The translations under genes were made by a program, and so were the position numbers. A DNA stretch of 64,000 bases from Apoderus coryli. Lineage: Eukaryota; Arthropoda; Insecta; Coleoptera; Attelabidae. The notes under the pieces are model-generated. The model was not told the origin of the DNA and made no database searches. It saw nothing but the letters and a program-made list of their open reading frames with translations. Shown here one piece after another: positions 1 through 14,004 of this stretch. How positions within the stretch are numbered: position 1 is the first letter of the stretch; every line of letters starts with the position of its first letter. The DNA is taken from assembly GCA_911728435.2 (NCBI GenBank), contig OU452199.1:12720860-12784859 (forward strand). Reading direction: 5' to 3'.

Positions 1-3000
1 TCGGCAAACTACGCATTGATACGTTACCGCAATATATTATTATTATTTTTCCTTTTTATATTTCTCTTAATTAAAATAGTTTTTTTTATTATGTAACTCA
101 GATGCATAAGCACTCAGCTCCAACTTAAAAAAAAATATCCAAAGCGAAAAGAGAAAAAAAATTCTGAATATAAAGCGTTCCATTAAAATCTATAATATAT
201 GTTTTATACGTTATTCTTTCTAGTCTACGCAGATGGTCACCAAAACAAATAGGGAGCAAGTAATTGTGTAAAAACTTGTATTATTAAGAAAATATATCCA
301 AATAATGGTTTTGGACTTATAGGATACAGAAGGACATCCACATACGACAACCCAGCATACACATATTTTTTCAAAAATACGATATTATTAGTAAGAGGGC
401 CACAAAATGTGTATGTCCATCAAAATATTCAAATCAAATTTTTGAATATTTTTATATTTATATTTTTTATACAATACTAGTATAGGATTTGAGAGGTAAA
501 AAAGCTCAGCTGATCCACTGTTGCATAGTGCTGTAGCTCCACATCCAAAGCTTGGTTGTCAGTTTGCCTGTGTAAAAAACTCCTGTGTAAAAAACTCCAA
601 ATTCAGATACACTAAGATTATCAATTTACCGATGACTACAAAAATACAAAATAACACAATTGGTCTTGCGTATGCACAAGCGATCTAAGAGTCGTAATAT
701 AATAAACACTCAGCCTCATATATGTCCTTCGTGGCCTGTGCCTACAATTGAAATTTGTTTTAGAAAAACTGCAAGATAGCGTTTATGTTGAAGGGCGCAA
801 AACGAAGCTAATAATAAGAGCCCTAGTTTATTAAAAAAAAGTACAATTATTATCAAATTGAAAATGAAAATTTCGAAAATACAAGAACTGCAGGTAAATT
901 CTTTGAAATATTCCATTTATTACGCATTTCACAAAAATTTATTTATTGAAAAACGCGTTTTCCCCTTTACCAAAACACTTATTTGAATCTTCATGCGCTA
1001 GCCAGTCTTAATATTTTCCTGAGCAATCTAGCAGTGTGAGCGACACCCTTGTCAAGATTTAAATTAATTATTATTAATTTTATTCTAATTGCCAAGAATA
1101 TTAAGATTTTTTCTTCATGTTGATACTTTTGGAAAAACTTTTAGTTAAATGTTTATGAATACTGACTAATATCTACTTAAAAATACGTGTTACACTTGTA
1201 ATAACTTACCTACAACATATTTATTATACAAGTTATCTCCCCTACCCTTTACGTTGGTTGTATAATAAATTTGATTTCTTTTAATTCACTTACTTTGTCG
1301 GAAACATATGCAGCAGTGTGTAGTTGCGGCATATTTATGGCTTAAATGGCTAATCTACCAAATTAATTTCTAGTAGTAGTATTTTTCACGAAACATAAAG
1401 TAGATCAAATTAATGTTAGAGTCTGCTATAAAAAACCAAAACAAACCCCAAAAGAGAGATTTGTAGTTGTTTAAATAGATTAATAGTAATAACAAAATTA
1501 CTTAATAAAACCAAATAGACGATAGGTCAGACAGAGGCGTGGTTTTGTAAAATTTATTAAACATACATATCATAGTACCATAATACTAATTCCGTGCAAC
1601 ATATTTTTCAATATTGAACCGATATATCATTTACTGACGAAAACTGTTATGAATTGTTCTCCCAGTATTAGTGTATATTGTCCATCCAGTATTTTTTTGA
1701 TATACCTAGTTTATGAGTTACTCTCATTAATTAATGAAGCATTTCCTCACCGAAGACGTCGTAAAAGTAACTTTTTGTTAATTACCAAATAAAGATACAC
1801 AATATAATAATACTTTTTAGTGAAACTGAGTTTATAATCAAATCTCACATCAAAACTGACAACAACTCAACAAATATATCAAAAAATACTAGGTGAACAT
1901 ATAACGTAAATTTAAACGTTATTTAAATTAGAAAATTTATTTTAATGTTGAAAATTAATATCCGAATTGCAATATAAATATTTACGAATTCCCAGTGTCA
2001 ATATCAATTAAGATGGACTCAAATGCGTGGAGTTCTTCACTTGTGTCCCACCAACATTACTCGCAACGATTAGCTGAAATCCTTGAACCAACCTGAAACG
2101 AGACACATACATATGCGATTCAATTGTTTATTCTTTCGTTCGCTATTGCGTTCGGCTACATGCAGACAACTCTGTGCAGCAAGAGACTTCAAGGTCGTGG
2201 GCTAAATTCGGCTCTTTGTAACATTGATACCTATGAAAATGTATATTAATAACCAATAAAACACTTCAAATAAAATCGGTTCAATTTACTCTCTAATATC
2301 AGTCTATCTTATCTAACACCTTTCTATCTTCGCCTATATACACCTCAATATTATGCTAGTACAACTATAATCTTGTGTACTAGAAGCAATTGCTCCGAGC
2401 TTACAACTGGACGTTCACAAACAATAAAAGGTATGAGGGGTTCCAGCCGTTAATGAAAATCAATGTAGTATCTCAAAATAAGAAATCACTGTAGATATAC
2501 TTTAAATAAAGTCAATATCGACTTAAGAGATCACCATAAATATATGTAATGAGTTTAACTGACTAAGTTGGCTGCAGGTAGGTATGTCGCGTCACGTCCA
2601 CTCACAACTGCAGCTTCACACTTCACAGATCGGTTGTCAAATCAGGTTTTATGTTTAAATTATATCAATATCAAATTCTCCAGTAATCTCAATAATATCG
2701 TCGCAATCGGGTATTCAATTCGAAATCAATAAATTCGGTCAAGCCTCAAATAACTCGAAGCAGATGGAAATAAAAGGTTAATCCAGAAAAGCCTAAAATA
2801 AGAAAAGAATATGGTTTTCAAGTATTTTGATAAATCCGGATTAATCCGTATAATCAATTATTCGATCATATGCTATATTTTTGGAATAAACTTCCGATTA
2901 AAATCGGATATCGGCACAAGAAAAATTTTTACTTTTGAACAACTTTTCCTAGGAACTTATTTCCATCATATCTTCTCAAATAAGTGCACTTTCCTCTTGT

Positions 3001-5300
3001 ACCGTTTAAAATGTTTTCAATTTTCTGAACACCCCCTATATGAAATGTTAAGTTTTTCAAGAACCAGCAAAACTTTTTAACAAGAGTATTTTTTTTTAGA
3101 TAAAATGAAAAATAAGAGTGTGTTTCCTCTTGAACTATTTTCCTTGTGGACATACTGTGTATAGTATTGTAAAAAAAAATCTTGAATTTGATATTAAAAG
3201 TTGTATCTATTTTTTAGTACAGTACAGGGTTGTCCAGACATATTTGCCCTTAATATTGAGCGCCAACGTATACAGGGTGAACATGCTATATTATACCTTG
3301 AATACTTTTAATTATGATTTTGCTACAATTAAGTCGAAAACAACTAATTTTATATAAAGGTGTGGCTAGGTGCATAATATGTACTTACGTGTGTAACTAA
3401 TGGAAAAGTTTCCAGATTTTATAACTGCAAAAAAATTCGCAATATATTACAAAGATATGAAGTAAATAATTGGATTGTATACATAATTTGCATTTATATA
3501 CATAATTACGGTATAATTTTCATAGTGGAAATCGTGTAATAGTTTTATTATTATTTTCCCTGATAAGATCAAATAGGCATTATTGTTTCCATTTCTAATC
3601 CGTTTTTGCGAAGATTTGTATGTTTTCATTAAAAACCTTGTCTGAACAAAACAAATTTTAAACACATCTGATAGAGAACATTAGCTAAACGACTGTTGTG
3701 GAAATGTTTTACGATTTAACGCTAACATTGTTTCTTCTCCATCTCTAATACATACGAAAGCACCACAATATATCCTTATAATAGCTAATATTTTTCCAAA
3801 CGCTGCTATTGTATTGTTGTTAGCTATGTTGTGCATGTTTGTTGGACACAATTTAATCGAGAAGAATTGAGGAGGCGGTTCGTTGTCACTAAATAATTTC
3901 ATTACAAGAAAAGAAATCGCATGTAGTCTTTTATTTACCAAAGTTGAACACGAGCTGCAGTAAATTTGTCATACTATTTTTTTGTTGCATTTAATAACGT
4001 ACACCGCACCGGTTCGCGTGTTATGCGCATTGTTATTTATAAAAATTTATTCAGGCAGATGGTATTAATTGAAGTGCTGCTTTTAAATACCACTGCACCG
4101 GTTTGAAATAGCAGTGGCTTATTGATTATTGCTCGTAAGTAAGCAAAAAAATATGGAAAGGGTCGGCATTGTTGAATAAAATACTTTCATCATTTTGAAT
4201 TCATATACAGTGTGACTACTTAAGTTGGCGGCAAATATAGTATTATTAATTTTAGGAAAAAGTTATTGGACATTAAAAGCTCTGTAAGGTCCAAAATCTA
4301 AAGTGCAAGCATCTGATATTACATTTCACGTCAAACAATATGATTTATCCTCAAAAGTACAGTACCTTTATTTTTGATTTTGAAGATGTTTAGAATTAAA
4401 AACAATTTTCAAATATAATAATAAATTTTATTATTACTTAATAATTATATATTTGATACAACTTAATATTTTTAATAATTACGATCTCCCACTATTGGCA
4501 CAATCTCAATTTTATCTTCCATAATGTTGTTGGCAAATTTACACATTCATTAACAAATACAACATTCAAACATAGAACTGCGTCCAATAGTTTTCAAAAA
4601 TGAACAAGATCTTACATTTTGAATTCCTGTCAAACATATCAGTGCATCCTAGATTAATAATTATTATGCTGTAATATGTACTTTTAATACAGAAAACAAA
4701 GTTTTGAAATAAACAATGTTGAATATTTGTATGTATTTTTACTTTTCTTGGATATTTCCCTAATGTGTTAAAACTCCCCATAGAGGTGTGCAATTTTCGT
4801 AAAATTTCAGCGGTAATTCTATTCTAACTATCCTTAATGACCCACATCACGCATGTCGTTTGGCATGCATATAGCCCTTCATAATATCATTGTCCTGCCT
4901 AAATTTCACAACCCCATCAGGTGGGCAAAAGCCTAATTAATCAGAAACTTAAATAAGTTTGTGAATTATTAGGCATTTGCACTTGTGTTGGGTGTAAAAA
5001 GATTTCGCATTGATCGATTGATTTCGATATTACGCGAATAATGAGAAGATAACATTTTTCAAATTAAGTGTGACATCCGCTGATTTCTTATGTTTCTTGC
5101 TTGTTACCAGATTTTGACTGAAACTATTTTTTTCCGTATATTTCTTGAACCATAATATATTTATAATTTATTGGATATCATTATTGGGGTTTTTGGTCGT
5201 ATTAACAACTGTGAAATAACTTTAACGAACTTTAAATTAAAGATCTCAAAGTAGCACTGCACACAGAAAAGGCGTTAATGGACTGAAAAATATTTCTACT
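1..5300. other. AT-rich noncoding stretch
   Basis: I see no gene here. Open frames are short, overlap on both strands and match no family I know. The stretch near 2900-3360 has the look of dispersed insect repeat and contains two TACAGGG starts at about 3223 and 3273, which resemble ends of the TA-flanked elements found elsewhere in the window. I could not pair them with opposite ends. Confidence 0.6.
567..596. repeat. 15-bp tandem duplication
   Basis: The unit CCTGTGTAAAAAACT occurs twice in a row without mismatch. This looks like a replication-slippage event and has no evident function. Confidence 0.85.
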
Positions 5301-5307
5301 ACTATGT

Positions 5308-5394
5308 GCCACTGTAGTTCAATTGGTTAGAACACCAGACCGGCAATCGGGAGATGTTGGGTCCGAGTCCCACATGTGACACATACTTTTTTTT
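5308..5394 (+). tRNA. tRNA-like pseudogene or SINE head
   Basis: The sequence folds partly as a tRNA. The D stem is GTTC/GAAC (5317-5320 with 5330-5333), the D loop contains TTGG, and the anticodon arm CCAGA/TCGGG has one mismatch around a 7-base loop with GGC at positions 34-36. The T arm TTGGG/CCCAC also has one mismatch and its loop is TCCGAGT, close to the B-box consensus. The acceptor stem pairs at only 4 of 7 positions and position 33 is C instead of T, so a working tRNA-Ala(GGC) is unlikely. A run of eight T at 5387-5394 would act as a Pol III terminator. A tRNA-derived SINE head or a decayed tRNA fits best. Confidence 0.5.
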
Positions 5395-5967
5395 CAGGTC
5401 GTATACAATATTAGTTTATTTCATGTGTCTATAGTTAATTAGAATTTATGCATTTTTGGTTTTAGAACTGAAGGTTTTAAAATACTCCCTATATTATTAT
5501 TATCGAAAATTTCATACAGCCACGATAGCTTTAGCTTATATTGTTTGAAATTTTGATTTTATGGAACCAGTGCAATTAGTTATATATAATTGATATGCAA
5601 TTTTCCGTACACGAATAAAGGGTAGCAGTAATTTTAAGCGTACACTACTGGTAATGATGAATGCTCCTAAATTGATTCATGGCGTTTTCTAAAGCTGCTT
5701 TTAAATTACTTTACCAGCAGAATATCTAAAGGAAATGTGAAAACGGGAGTGATAAAAGAAAGGTTTTTATTCGAATAGAAGATTTACAGATATTTTCTGC
5801 ATAATATTTGAATAAGTAGTCATTATATTAATGTCAAGTGTTTTAAATAGGAAATAAAATTAATTTATTAATTATCAACTGTTAACTATCTGAATCTGTG
5901 TACTTATAAGTGTGTACCTTATAATAAAATGCGAGGATGATCTGCTAATAACTGATGAGCTTACCAA

Positions 5968-6840
5968 CAGTGGCGTAGCCAGCCTTATGGGGCGGGGGGC
6001 AAACAATAAGGGGGCGCATTATTAATAAAAATACGGTATTGATTTTTATTATAAAATATATTAACAAAAAAGAAACAGGAAAAATAGTCAAATTTATAAA
6101 AATAAGTAGGATTTATAACAACAAACAACACTGTCACTTTCGTAAATAAAAGTACAACTAAATACTAAAATACTCTAGGTGCCTATACTCTATCAATCAT
6201 AATAAATGGAAATGATTTTATAGTATAATTCTTCTGCTCTTTATTGTTTTAAATTTACAGATTGTAAATCAATATTTTCAATATTTATTAATGCTATCCT
6301 TGTTAATCTGTTCTCGGACACGGTCGACATATTATATGTTTTAATATTTTTTACTCTATTAAAAGATTGTTAAAAAAAAACTGTATATTTTGCATAGATT
6401 AGGGAAAACTCATTCCAATTTTTTGGAAATCAAGAACGGGTTTCTACAGTTTTTAACTTATATTCCTTATTTATTTCGGTTAATAGACTGAAAAACGATT
6501 TGTATTCATCATACACGTGTTAATGTTTGACTAAATGTATCCAGCACAAAAAAATATTCATAAATTTTAAAATTTTGCCTTGGCAATATGCAATGTGCCC
6601 AGAGGTGTTTCCATCGTGAAAAAGTTTCACTTTTCTTGATCTTTTTTTGTGAATTCATTGGGAAAGTCATGCATAATTGAAATTTCATTAGCTTTTTTTT
6701 CAAAGCTGTTGAATGATTCATCATTTCTCAACGATTTTAAGTCATTTATGGTTAATTTAATTAAAGAAACTCCTGCCGATATATTTATATCAATTTTGAT
6801 GATGAAACGCCCTCCTAGCCCCCACCTGGCTACGCCACTG
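5968..6840. mobile_element. hAT-type element, non-autonomous
   Basis: The ends are a perfect 15-bp inverted repeat, CAGTGGCGTAGCCAG at the left and its complement at the right. This terminus is typical of hAT-superfamily elements. The 8 bp on each side (CTTACCAA at 5960-5967, CTTAACAT at 6841-6848) agree at 6 of 8 positions, as expected for an aged 8-bp hAT target duplication. The 873-bp body is too short for a full transposase of about 600 residues. On the minus strand about 6420-6720 reads as a broken transposase piece (residues such as RQNFKIY and FVLDTFSQTLTRV), resembling the segment before the hAT dimerisation domain; that similarity is weaker than the terminal evidence. Confidence 0.8.
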
Positions 6841-6945
6841 CTTAACATTGTAATAATTATTTCATCTCTGCCTGCCGATCACCACTGATGAGTTGTGGAT
6901 GAACGAAACGGGCCGTCCGGTGAATGCATAACATAACTAAAAGTC

Positions 6946-6966
6946 TTGTTACTTTATGTAACAAGC
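6946..6966. repeat. Perfect short hairpin
   Basis: CTTGTTAC and GTAACAAG flank a 5-base TTTAT loop. It lies just beyond the mariner fossil and may be part of that element's end, but I could not assign it. Confidence 0.4.
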
Positions 6967-7000
6967 AATTCACTAAGAATTATTTGTTATTTTTATCGTT

Positions 7001-7480
7001 TTATTTTTCAACATAGTCTTATTTTAGAGCCATAAACTTTTCTCCAACGTCTTCAAGCCCAGAGAAGTCAGAAAATCTGCCAAATACTCATCCGTGACGG
7101 CTATGATTTCCTCAGTCGACGTGGAACGCTTACCTTTGAGTCAAGATTTCATGTTAGGGAAGAAAAAAATCGAACATGGCTAGGTCTAGAGAATATGGAG
7201 CCCGCGGTAGTACCTTGTAGTAAAATCTTGTCAATAAATCACTATAATTCTAACTTCGTAACATCGATAATCTTCAATATCCTTGGACATGGCCGTTGTT
7301 GCCTGTGGAATCGTTTTTGCCTTCTTCGGAACTTTTTCGCCATAAAAAGTCCATTGCTTCGCCTGCTGCAGTATGTGGTGGACCCATGAAGAAGATTACG
7401 ATAAGTGTTCGCCAGATGACTTTATGGCTCCCAATTTGTTAAACCATCCTTGAATATCTTTCCCTCCCTGAAACGGGCAA
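7001..7480 (-). pseudogene. Mariner transposase fossil
   Basis: Read on the minus strand, this is the last third of a mariner transposase. From right to left it gives HHILQQAKQWTFYGEK with VPKKAKTIPQA, then APYSLDLAMFDFFLP (the mariner YSPDLAPCDFFLF block, which carries the third catalytic aspartate), then TDEYLADF and finally DYVEK with a TAA stop at 7001-7003. The pieces lie in different frames and are interrupted by stops, so it is inactive. The N-terminal DNA-binding half is not recognisable. Family assignment rests on these motifs; terminal inverted repeats were not found. Confidence 0.8.
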
Positions 7481-8820
7481 GCGAAGTATGTTTATCATAT
7501 ATGGAAAGTATTAAGTATATTTGACACAATTTTGATATCTTTGTATTTATGTAATTTAAGACTCTACTAAAAACTATATTTCTAGCAAACAATTCAATCT
7601 AGCTCTGTTCATTGTAATATGAAAAATAAAGTACCTACTCGGTTTCATATAGCTCCATTCGTAAAATACTAATCCAATTCATCAAACTGCAACACGTCTA
7701 GCTCCGTAGTAAGAAATCCACAAAATGAAAAACGTCTCTATATGTTTTCTCTATGACGTCGGACTGATACTGATGGTTTGTGATTGTTAAAGAATATATT
7801 CCGTTAGATTTAACTTTGAATTTTGTTTGATAAATTACGTGTGTTCGTGAACTACTGGGCTTTAAAACTTTCGTTGCATCGCGTCGTGAGTAATACTTTT
7901 TAAACGTATAAAAACAATCATTTATCTTGCCATTTTACAATATAGGAAAGTTTCTTTGCGATTACGCAAAGTTTCCTCTTTCTGCGACAGCAGAACTTTG
8001 GACTAGTGTCGACAATTTCCGTATATACATGACTATATTGTTTGGTTATTTTCGTTGATAGGGGACATTTGTTTTCCGACGCTTTGGTTTTTAACTTGTG
8101 TACAAGACAGATGTTAAAGGTTTATCACGTTTTTAGAGACATCAGCAGTAAATTGTACAACTATATGTATTTTAATAATCTCAGAAAAATGAAAATCATA
8201 CCGATACGTATCGATTGGAAGACTAGAAATAAAAAAGTACACAACTTGGTTAGACATGAGCAAATAACAAAGAATAGCACATAAAAACAATATTTTAAGT
8301 AACTTAAATGATGAATAATTACCCCTTGATGCACAATAAAGGACTTTTAATGTGGTAAAATAATATTTTTTTTATTTTATTTTAGAATCTGATTCAAATA
8401 TCCGTATCCTTGGGAATCTGAGATGATTATAATAGAAGTAAAAAATAAAATCTCCTTTGGGAAGGATGAAATTCCAATAAAACCTTTGGACAAGGCTGCT
8501 GAATTGATTGCCTTGTTGCCGATTGCCCTCATTACTAATCTTATAATATGCACAGATATCTATACAAGTTGAAACCTGGTTATGTTATTGCTATGTACAA
8601 GAAAGGACATATTATATTGCCACCAAAATACTGAAAATATCAGATTTCTGGATATTATGAATCAATGCAGAACTGAACGTAAGTTAGATTGGCCATTTGC
8701 ATTTTACTTTCCCGACCTATAGGGAAAGTATTGTGAACGCGCTAAAAAAAAATAAGATAAGGACGGATATAATCATTGTGAAGTCGCTTGAGACGATTAA
8801 GACCATTTTCAGATGGAAGT

Positions 8821-8837
8821 CTGTCTGTCTGTATGTA
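8821..8837. repeat. Short (TCTG)n microsatellite
   Basis: A few GTCT/TCTG repeats sit inside the dispersed repeat at 8700-9120. This is a common feature of such repeats. Confidence 0.6.
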
Positions 8838-11800
8838 TTATTCCAAGATAGCGCCTAAACGCTTCAACCAATTGAGTCAAATTTTGGTACATGAGTTTGG
8901 GGTAGTCCAAGGATGAACTCGTTAGTTTTTGTTTGAAATTACTTTAGCCCTGTGATAGGGGTGGAGTCAACCGCAAAATTTTCAAATACCAGTAGGGGTC
9001 GAGTGTTACATCATTTTAAAGCATTTTTGATCTACTTTAGAGCGATAGGTTACTTTTGATATTTTCCGCCATAATTCTCGAGAAAATTGCGTTTAAAATT
9101 TCACTAGTTAGGTAGTTGGAACTCTTATAGAATATAATAAAGTAATTTTATAAAGATAAAAGTCATCAATTTGATGTTTTCAATAGCATTAAGGTAATAT
9201 CTGGGCGTTATAAAACATTATAGACAGTAATGTGACACCAGAAATCTAAATTTGCATTACTTTTGAGGCTAAAATTTTTTTTTAAATACTTTATACCCCA
9301 ATGAGATGATGGACATATACGTACCACCTGGAAAAAATAATATAACACTTTAACTTTAGAGGTTTAAAAGAGCTTGAAGTTCGCATGGGGTGTCCACAAA
9401 AAAATGGGTCAATTTCGTTATATAAAGTATAAGTTACAACCTACTTAGTGGAGTAGTGTAGGACGCATCACCATTGGCAAAATCTACAGTTGAAAAATGC
9501 TGTTACTTCGGGTATAGTCGATTTAGCGAAGCAAATTGTGAGTTTTGTAAAACAGGGGAAAAGAGGTTGCACAATCTTAAATTTAATATTTGGTGTTCCT
9601 GCAAGGGAATTATATAGTTGGAAGTCTGTTAGTATGTATTTTATAATTGAGAAAAGCACGAGCACTCCCCCATAATATTCTAATCATATTCTCCTCATGG
9701 CATTACATTCAGAGTTTGTAGCCAAATTTCACAATAAGCTACATGATTCGCTTAGAAGTAAAGTGTGTAATTATAAAAATTCAAGTCAGAAATATTCTTG
9801 CTGAATTTTCTCGAGACGTGTAGATTATTGTTTAATTTTTTCTCTGTTATATTGTTAGTTTTTTTTAAATCGTGATTGATTGTATTTTCTTGGAGTTGAT
9901 CAACTAATTTGTAATTAAAATTTAATACATGGATTTCAAATAATCTTTCTAGTTAGATTCAGTTTTATAAGTCTTTAACGGAGACATATGCAATGGTAAA
10001 GAAAATAGTTACCAGCATAATAATAAAACCGTTCTTACGTTCCTATTCTTCTGCAATTTAGATACATGCAAATAAAGCTCTTTTAACAAATAACTGTCTA
10101 CTCTTTTACAATATTTCTGTCCACTATATTACTTTGACCAAAAACAAGTTTAGGGAAATCGGAAGCTTTATAGCTAACCAATAGACACTAAAACTAAGTT
10201 CGTGTTTGTGATTTTTCATATAAAGTCCCAAGCCACTTTGTAGTTTTACTATTATATACTCCCATATGTATATGCTTAGAATTTTATGGGCGTACAAACC
10301 CAAATTCATAGCGTAGATACACATGGGGCCAAGAGTATTTTGCTTCTTCTAATGAATATCAACACATTAAGCAGTGTCTATCTAATAAATTTGTTTCCTT
10401 AATTTTGCAATTTCTTTATTATAACAATAATAATATTATTGTTAATTATTATTAAATAAAAAAAAAATAGATATAATTGTTTATGTTTTATATAAATATT
10501 TGAAACAAAAGTATTCCCGGAAGGACTATTAATTGTTAAAAGTGTCAAACGTAATTTAGAGAATTATTCTCTAGACGAAATGTGCGTAATTCAAATTGTC
10601 ACCAAGATGGATCTGCAAACTAGCATTGATTTTGTAAAGCGCTATCTTTAATCTTTAAAATCCTATTGAAAAACTTGTTTTACCACTTCCCCTTTATATT
10701 TTGACGCGCGATTCACTAACACGGTCGCCTTCTTAAGGGAGAATTAAATCCCAAAATTTTTGCTATCAGATATACACCAGTGGAGATTCCTATCCACAAA
10801 AATAGGTCTGCAATGTTGAGAGCTGATGGTTCTTGAACTCAAGTTTTAAACTAACAATTTCATATTTCAGCTTCAAAATACTTCATTACCAAATTCCATC
10901 TTTTACATATTACTGATTAGTGGATATCGCTGTCCACAAAAATACTTCTCTAAAGTGATATTTTAATCCCCCTCTTAACGGACCGTGTCAAGTCGAGAAT
11001 TACCGTAATTCGACCTATCGGATTTACAAGGACTATTAATTTATGGAACTGACATTCTGAGATCAGAAATGATAATGAATATTTAGTGAATTCGTTATTG
11101 GATTTTTTAAAGATCAGGTTCTACTACCTGTATTAGTACGGACTCAGATGCTGATGGCGAGTAAAATATGTTTTAGTCATCTGACGAAGAATGAGTTGTT
11201 GAGAATAATTTGACAATCATAACTTACCACTTCAGTAGTAATAGAGCGTTGACAGTCAATGTTGCATTCTAAGGTTCTAACGCCGTTATTGACGATACAA
11301 TGATTTATATTATATCTTATTAGGGATATTATTTGACAGAATTATTGATAATGAAATAATACATTTAAAGCAATATTTTAATATTCGTATTTTTCTACAC
11401 CACTGCTAGAACACCCTAAACTAAATCGATTGTGTTTTAGTGTCCCTGCGATAAAAATCCAATTTGTTAAGAAAAGACGAAATACTCGGGCTCCTCGTTA
11501 GGAATAATAAAACCCAATGGATTCTCAATGAAATGTTATTCACAAGAATGAGTTTTCCTATACTCTCAGGGTCGAGTTAAAGTTTTTCACTGCCGGCACA
11601 GATCTGGTTCAATATGTTTCGTTGCTTTTATGTTTCAGTGTCATAAAAACTGATTGACTTTCAAAGAGTATCAAGTTTTCTAATACTGCAAACTTATGCA
11701 CATTTGATTACAAATTTTCCTAAATAGCGAGAGTGTACCTACATTTTATGTGAAAGCATTGTTCTATTAGGAAAAGTAGCAGCGTTTGATATATAGAGGA

Positions 11801-11946
11801 AATAGAAATGTTTCTTCTATTGTAAACTTGTTAGTATAAAATGCAACTATTTTATAAAATATCCAGACAGGATTTCAACCCTTCCAAACCCTTTTTATTA
11901 TCTTGATGATGATTTCGCATTTAGTCATATGATTTTCCAAAAATCG

Positions 11947-12008
11947 TCGTTACACAAGCAACTTTTAATTAATTCTGTCGTTACACAAGCAACTTTTAAT
12001 TAATTCTG
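11947..12008. repeat. 31-bp perfect tandem duplication
   Basis: A 31-bp unit beginning TCGTTACACAAGCAAC is present twice head to tail with no mismatch. The lack of divergence suggests a recent slippage event or an assembly duplication. Confidence 0.9.
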
Positions 12009-14004
12009 TCAGTTGTTAATGAGTTTCAGGAATTTTTTAAAATAGTTTTAATAAAAAAGAATTTAAATTAGTACTAGTTTTTAAATGTTGGAACTTTAAA
12101 TAAAATCGACTAAAGCCATTAATTTTATTCGATATGCCATTAAACATGTCCTCTTGAAATTATTTGTGGCACTAAAGATCGACGACCTAACGGCTCAGGG
12201 TCAATTCTTGAAAACCGGGAAGTCGAAGAACCCAGAGAACAGAGGCCACGCTGTCTTAGTGCAAAATGTTTGTCAATATGTGTCATGTATTTGCATTAAT
12301 TTATTTGAAGATCTGGCTATTTCAACATAATCCCCTATTTATGTAATGCCAACCATTTTATGTTATAGGATGCCTCCAACAATGCCACGCCATTTTATAA
12401 AATTAGCACTTTCTTTAAATGTCTTGATTTTCATTTACGTCTTATGAAGCTTCAACGTACCTCCTCAAATTTATGCTGCCGTTTTTATTTTTGACATTCG
12501 CTGGTTCATATTTGATTCCATCAGTTGTTTATAAAAGTGATGAATATTATTTTGCTAATCAATTTCTTTTACATTGCACTTTAAGTTTTTTTGTATTTAG
12601 TTGTTGTGTGCTCTATTTTATTTATGTCAAAGCAACTTGGTTTTCCCGATTCTGTAACTACTGATTATTCTATAGTTTCCTTGATGTGTCGCCTTTTACC
12701 ATTTGTACTGAAGTTTTATAGCAGCACCTTTGTATACAGTGTAAAGTTGTGTTAACCCTCCACCTCCATTATAATAATAATAATTGCACATCGTCATCAC
12801 CGTAAGTAATTTATTGCAATCTAATTAAACTGATTATTTGTAAATATGCTCTCAAAATTAGTCACGTAAAGCCACATAGTACAACAATAATTAAATGTTA
12901 AAACCTTGAATGAGTTGCCAATAAAAAAACTACGTAGTTCATTTTATTTGACTGCCTTAAAAAATATTTAACCAAACTTAAGTTAATCTTTACCCGAGTA
13001 TGCTGACTATCACTATCTCCAATAAGAGGAGGATTTTTTGGATATTGGTATACACGTTTTACCACTTAATCTTGGTGAAAAACTGTATTTCAATATTAGT
13101 CTACGCCAAAGGTTCTCCTCATCAGCAAATACTGACCGATCACAGTCGTGTATCGACGAAACGGCCGGCTGGCGAGAGTATAGTGGATGGCAAACAAACT
13201 TTCGAAATGTCTTGTTATGTTAAAAAAGCTCGAAACTAATACAGAGCTAAAACAGTTGTTGCAAACAGGTATGATATTGACGCAGATAACAATATTGAAC
13301 AACTTCATGCGAACATTCCTTATGTTTAATTTTTCGAAGTCCGTCCCACAAATATCCCACCTGCATTTATACCTTCGCGCCACAATGTCCGGTGGAACTC
13401 TGTGGTATTATACGAACTTAACCAGTAACTCCCCGCAAACTCACCGGCTGTTCGACTTATCACCGTGTTTATGCGTCGCGTTTATCGCATTTTGTTATCT
13501 TAAAAATAACGTAGAGACGCGACCAACGAATTTGTATGAAATTTAGCTTTAAACATGAAAAAAGTTGTAGAAAACTATTGAGACGATGCAGAAGGTTTAT
13601 ATGAAAAACATAAGTATAAGACTGGCACAAACGGTTCAAAACTGGCCACATATCTGTCGTCAGTGCCTGAAGTTTTGGCAGGTATAAGCAGCACATTAAC
13701 GCAAACAAACAGGGGCGGCTTGCGATTGAAGTTGTTTGACTGTGAATGAGTTAGAAGTTGAACTTCGAATTCCGGAAACTTGTGTTTCGAGAATACTCAC
13801 CGATATTTAGGTATATGGATCGCGTGTATTTAAAATTGCTTGCACAGAAAACGCGTGGCTATATACCCGCTTGAAAACTTACAAATGGTTGCTAATGGTG
13901 AAAATGCGATTAAATAGCCCATTCCGAAAGCGCGTCAAATCACAGTCCATGTAGATTCTTGCAAAATCTTATGTGAGCAGTAAACAGTCCCATTTTGGGC
14001 GAAC

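Larger units (their letters stand above)
7481..13990. other. Noncoding stretch with dispersed repeat
   Basis: No gene is recognised. About 8700-9120 resembles a dispersed insect repeat (GGGAAAGTATTGTGAACG, a TCTG run, then a noncoding tail), not a coding element. Between 10779 and 10945 a segment containing TGTCCACAAAAATA-like sequence occurs twice. The opposed short frames at 9468-9675 and the frames at 13000-13708 overlap on both strands and match nothing I know. Confidence 0.5.

Noticed and set aside
13000..13708. Several overlapping frames of 60-119 codons on both strands
   Set aside because: They overlap each other in opposite directions and none has a recognisable motif. They may be flanking remnants of the mariner at 14.0 kb.
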